Assembly: GCA_028285245.1 (NCBI GenBank)
Contig: JANQPY010000026.1
Location: 1-64,000 of the forward strand
DNA: 64,000 nucleotides
Source: Gammaproteobacteria bacterium
GTDB lineage: Bacteria > Pseudomonadota > Gammaproteobacteria > Steroidobacterales > GCA-2729495
Direction: 5' to 3'
Part shown: in pieces, positions 61,243 to 64,000 of the stretch
Position numbering within the stretch: the first letter of the stretch is position 1
Layout of the letters: each line of letters begins with the position of its first letter
The notes under the pieces: generated by a model
Databases searched by the model: none
The model's input: only the letters and a program-made list of their open reading frames with translations
Told to the model about the DNA's origin: nothing
Position numbers and translations under genes: made by a program

Positions 61243-62130
61243 TCACGCGGCGTACCGTGCTTCCAACGTCAGGTGCTGACCGAGCGTGAGCTTCAGCTCA
61301 TCGCCAGGACGCAACCGCTCCTCACCAAGCGCGGTCTCGCCTAAGCCCACCACATCCCCGGGCCTGAACGCATAGCGCTGCGAGAGGCTGGATAACACGG
61401 CTGCTCCGGCCTGCCATTCGCCAGGCCGGCGATCCGTCTCCACCCCGTTGATTGACAACGCGACTGGCGGCGGTGCGCTGAGCACTGCAAGTTCGTCGAC
61501 CGTCAGCAGCGCAGGTCCAATCGGGCAGGCACCGGGAAACTGTTTGCTATCGACATAGCGCCGCCAGTCGGTCGCTGATCCGCCGGCGGCCGGCGCAGGC
61601 AGCGATACATCAATCAACAGCGTGTAAGCCGCAATGGCAGCTTCCGCCTCAGCCGGCGTGGCGCGATACAGCGGACGACCGGTAACTGCGGCGAGCATCG
61701 CTGTGGCGACGACCCCTTCGTCATGCCGCCAGGGAGGGCGTATCTCGCTGCCCGGACCTGTCGCGGTGTTAGGACTCTTGATGAGTGCTACAGGCATCGG
61801 CTCTTTGCCGGTGGATGCCAGCCGCTCCGTGAGCAGCAATAACCCGGGCCGACGGACCGGAGGCAGCAGCGCGGTACCGGCAAACGGCAGAATCGCTCCC
61901 GTGGACCGCAGCGCCGCGCGGCCCTCGCCGTCCTCCGCCATGCGCAGGAGGTTCTGAACCTTGGCCAGACCTGATTCCCCTGCGGCCAGAATGCTGACCA
62001 CCGACTGTGGCAGCCACTGGGCCTGCGACAGGGTGATCGGCGCGGCGTGCAAATCCAGTATTTCGTCGTGGGGCAGGCAGGCACCCGGACGCCCGGCGGC
62101 TTCGCGACTGTCGATTGTTACCAGTCGCAT
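61243..62130 (-). CDS. Fumarylacetoacetase-fold protein lacking the metal-binding Glu pair
   Basis: The 295-residue protein has the FAH-family layout: PVRRPGLLLLTERL, ALIKSPNTATGPGSEIRPPW, AAYTLLIDVSL, DSKQFPGACPIGPALLTVDEL, SINGVETDRRPGEWQAGAAVLSSLSQ and RPGDVVGLGETALG. In active FAH enzymes the strand after this IxxP segment reads ExEL and binds the metal. Here the aligned positions are Thr143 and Met145 (VVATAMLAAVTG), while the Asp of DVS is kept. The enzyme may be altered or inactive for C-C hydrolysis. It lies convergent to the VOC-like gene and 38 bp after a ferredoxin gene. Confidence 0.8.
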   Translation of the reverse strand: MRLVTIDSREAAGRPGACLPHDEILDLHAAPITLSQAQWLPQSVVSILAAGESGLAKVQNLLRMAEDGEGRAALRSTGAILPFAGTALLPPVRRPGLLLLTERLASTGKEPMPVALIKSPNTATGPGSEIRPPWRHDEGVVATAMLAAVTGRPLYRATPAEAEAAIAAYTLLIDVSLPAPAAGGSATDWRRYVDSKQFPGACPIGPALLTVDELAVLSAPPPVALSINGVETDRRPGEWQAGAAVLSSLSQRYAFRPGDVVGLGETALGEERLRPGDELKLTLGQHLTLEARYAA

Positions 62131-62168
62131 AGATCAGTCGCGGGAGAGCCTGTTAAACAGACGTGGCG

Positions 62169-62489
62169 TCAAATTTCATTATTGGCGACCTGCACCACCA
62201 GGCCATCCAGTTCCGCCGTCACCTCGAGCTGGCAGCCAAGCCGGCTGCCTGGCTTGCGCAGATTGGCCGAGTCGAGCATGGCGTCCTCCATGTCATCCAT
62301 TGCTGGCAACCGGTTGAGCCACGCAGCATCCACATAGACGTGACAGGTCGCGCAGGCGCAGGCACCACCGCACTCAGCAACGATGCCCGGCACGCCGTGA
62401 TCGACGGCACCTTCCATCACGGTGCTACCGATATCGAGTTCGTGCTCGTGCTCGATACCCGCGGGATCGCGAAAAGTTACTTTGGGCAC
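62169..62489 (-). CDS. [2Fe-2S] ferredoxin, adrenodoxin/ISC type
   Basis: The 106-residue ferredoxin has the cluster pattern C-x5-C-x2-C-x36-C: Cys40, Cys46 and Cys49 in ECGGACACATCHVYV and Cys86 in SRLGCQLEV. This is the vertebrate/adrenodoxin class that serves P450s, Rieske oxygenases or Fe-S assembly. The housekeeping isc genes are not nearby. With the FAH-fold gene next door, it most likely supplies electrons to an oxygenase that lies outside the window. The reductase at 6479 is a possible partner. Confidence 0.92.
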   Translation of the reverse strand: MPKVTFRDPAGIEHEHELDIGSTVMEGAVDHGVPGIVAECGGACACATCHVYVDAAWLNRLPAMDDMEDAMLDSANLRKPGSRLGCQLEVTAELDGLVVQVANNEI

Positions 62490-62521
62490 GCTGGAGATTC
62501 AGGCAAATTCACGCAACCGGT

Positions 62522-63865
62522 CTAGAACGACTCGGCTTTGCGCTTGGCGTCTTCGAGCGCTTTGTTTAGCTGGGTAATGCGAGCCACTTCGCGATCGATA
62601 TGGCTGATCCACTGTGTGCCCGTTTTCTCGCTCCGCTCGTCGCGCGCGGCAGCCCTGAAAGCAGTTTTGGCAGCGTCAAACTGATCAGTCTCGTACAGAC
62701 ACATGCCCAATACGACCTGGTTGTTATCAGCCCGCTTGAGTCCTCCCTTGTTCACCGCATTCCGGGCCGATGCAATACAAGCCCGGTAATCGCCCAGGTT
62801 GAGGTAGCTGCTAGCAAGCCGCGCGTCCAGGTCGCCGTCGCTGGACAATCCCGCCGCAGAGCGCAGCGCCGGAATCGCCTTGGTGTCTTCGGCCGACAGC
62901 TGCCAGGCCTGCGCAAGCAGGCGATAGTTTTCGGCATTCTTTTCTACGGCACCGCTTTCCAGCCCGTCTTCCAGTACTTTTGCCGCCTTGTAGGGCGCAT
63001 CGCCGCCGAGAAACAGCTGCGCCATCTGCACCAGCTCCGCACTGCTGGTCAGCATGCCCTGATCGTAGGCCGCCTGATAGGCAGCAACCTGCCGACTCTC
63101 CTGGCCAAGCTCTCCGTATACGCCCGACAGCGTGGTCCAGTAGTCTTTCTTCGGCCACTGGCTGACGAGAATCTCGAGTATCTCCCGAACTTTGTTGAAG
63201 TTGTCAATTTCGTAGTAGCCGGCCCGCAGCAGCAGCCACCAGTTTTCTTTGATTGGTATGTCGCGTTCGCGTGCGATGGCGATGGCCCGCTCCATGGGCT
63301 GAATCATGTCGCCATACCTTTCCTGCTGGTAGATCGCCGTTGCCAGCAGCTGATAAGCCTCGGGCGGCGGATTGTCCGCAGCCGACAGCCATTCGCGCAG
63401 GCAACTCTCCGACCGGGTCCAGTTCTCGATTGTGAAATACAGCTGGCAGATGGTGTAACGGGTGGAATCGATCAGCCCGCGTGGAATCTCTGGCTGAGCC
63501 AGCACTTTGTTGTAGGCATTGATGCTGTCCTGATAGCGATCCTGCGAGTAATAGATGAACCCGATGAAGTTGTAGATATTGGCCAGCTCATACGGGCTGC
63601 GCTTACCGTCATCAAGTTCCCGCAATATCGCCAGCGCACCGCTGTAGTTGGGCGGCTCTGCCTCAGCCAGCTCCTGCGCCTCGGCCAGTTTCTTGTAGGT
63701 CTTCTCGCTGATCGCACCGGTTCGGCGGGTCTCCTGCTCCTCGGCAGCCTCCTCGCCGTCCTGCGCGGTCAGCTGCAGCGGCACAGCGCTCAACACAGCG
63801 AACACCAGCAAAAGCAGACCCCGCTGGGAATCCTTCATCCATTGCTGCAATGACAACGACATCAT
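62522..63865 (-). CDS. TPR protein of a TonB2/TtpC-type system
   Basis: The 447-residue protein has a signal peptide (about 18-35, cut near LTAQ), a Glu-rich linker (EEAAEEQETRR) and several tetratricopeptide repeats, for example NIYNFIGFIYYSQDRYQDSINAYNKVL near 102-128 and LLARASSYLNLGDYRAC-like RLASSYLNLGDYRACIASA near 360. A TPR protein directly after tonB is typical of TonB2 clusters, where TtpC is needed for TonB-driven uptake. Its ATG overlaps the tonB stop (ATGA). A periplasmic role is expected. Confidence 0.85.
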   Translation of the reverse strand: MMSLSLQQWMKDSQRGLLLLVFAVLSAVPLQLTAQDGEEAAEEQETRRTGAISEKTYKKLAEAQELAEAEPPNYSGALAILRELDDGKRSPYELANIYNFIGFIYYSQDRYQDSINAYNKVLAQPEIPRGLIDSTRYTICQLYFTIENWTRSESCLREWLSAADNPPPEAYQLLATAIYQQERYGDMIQPMERAIAIARERDIPIKENWWLLLRAGYYEIDNFNKVREILEILVSQWPKKDYWTTLSGVYGELGQESRQVAAYQAAYDQGMLTSSAELVQMAQLFLGGDAPYKAAKVLEDGLESGAVEKNAENYRLLAQAWQLSAEDTKAIPALRSAAGLSSDGDLDARLASSYLNLGDYRACIASARNAVNKGGLKRADNNQVVLGMCLYETDQFDAAKTAFRAAARDERSEKTGTQWISHIDREVARITQLNKALEDAKRKAESF

Positions 63866-64000
63866 TCCGCCATCTCGTAAGTAATCTTGTGTAACACGCC
63901 AGGTGAATCGATCGGCTCACCGTTCACGACCCGCGGCTTGTACTTGAACTTCAGGGCCGCGTTAATGGAGGCGCGCTCAAACAGCGAACTGGTGCACTCA
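63862..64000 (-). CDS. TonB family protein, C-terminal end (cut by window edge)
   Basis: The last 45 residues read on the minus strand from the window edge are ECTSSLFERASINAALKF, KYKPRVVNGEPIDSPGV and LHKITYEMAE, the C-terminal beta motif of TonB proteins (xxALxFKYKPxVVxGxPV). TonB passes proton-motive energy to outer-membrane receptors. ExbB and ExbD are expected beyond the edge. The stop overlaps the start of the TPR gene. Confidence 0.85.
   Translation of the reverse strand, partial: ECTSSLFERASINAALKFKYKPRVVNGEPIDSPGVLHKITYEMAE

Noticed and set aside
62600..63853. A 417-codon open frame on the plus strand opposite the TPR gene
   Set aside because: It is an antisense shadow in GC-rich DNA: the minus frame has a signal peptide and TPR repeats, while the plus product shows none.

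Overview
The window is about 64 kb of GC-rich, gene-dense DNA from a proteobacterium, most likely an uncultured gammaproteobacterium. The evidence is the fabG-acpP-fabF-pabC-mltG-tmk-holB-pilZ gene order, a type II secretion (Gsp) operon beside a rhombosortase, an AddAB-like repair pair of the gammaproteobacterial type, a DUF6491 lipoprotein and a TonB gene followed by a TPR gene. I cannot fix the genus. No rRNA, tRNA, CRISPR array, phage or insertion sequence was seen, and no gene-free stretch exceeds 300 bp. Many genes start with GTG or TTG.

Layout. 0-11 kb: a cut-off uncharacterised gene, a VPLPA/PEP-CTERM sorted protein, a DUF72 protein, a four-gene metal-type operon (His-rich secreted protein, outer-membrane barrel, HupE, membrane anchor), a small ion channel, glycerophosphodiesterase, an FNR-type flavoprotein, a TIR-like protein, an EEP-family phosphodiesterase and a FadB/FadJ-like beta-oxidation enzyme. 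11-20.4 kb: a double cNMP plus rhodanese protein (+), then on the minus strand a housekeeping run read as rhombosortase-fabG-acpP-fabF-pabB-pabC-mltG-tmk-holB-pilZ, with pabB inserted and fabD missing from its usual place. 20.4-26 kb: gspG-H-I-J-K-L-M-N, divergent from the rhombosortase; gspC, D, E and F are elsewhere. 26-33.3 kb: addA-like and addB-like genes and alaA.

33.4-52.1 kb is accessory catabolism and transport: MFS transporters, a VOC-like/uncharacterised-protein pair, ETF beta and alpha, peroxiredoxin, a split TRAP transporter (DctQM on minus, lipoprotein DctP on plus), a carboxymuconolactone-decarboxylase-like protein, two SDRs, an aldehyde dehydrogenase, an aldo/keto reductase and an MscS channel.

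52.1-62.5 kb is the most interesting part. It holds a cytochrome b561/cytochrome c pair, an MhpR-like IclR regulator with its own promoter and a perfect dyad, HyuA and HyuB, an HMG-CoA-lyase-like enzyme, a CaiB/BaiF CoA-transferase, a second VOC-like protein, a FAH-fold protein lacking its metal-binding Glu pair, and an adrenodoxin-type ferredoxin. Together they look like an uncharacterised CoA-dependent catabolic pathway. The VOC-like protein has a paralogue at 34.8 kb, next to an uncharacterised gene whose own paralogue lies at the left edge, so the same two unknown families recur in this genome. The window ends in a TPR gene overlapping the 3' end of a TonB gene.
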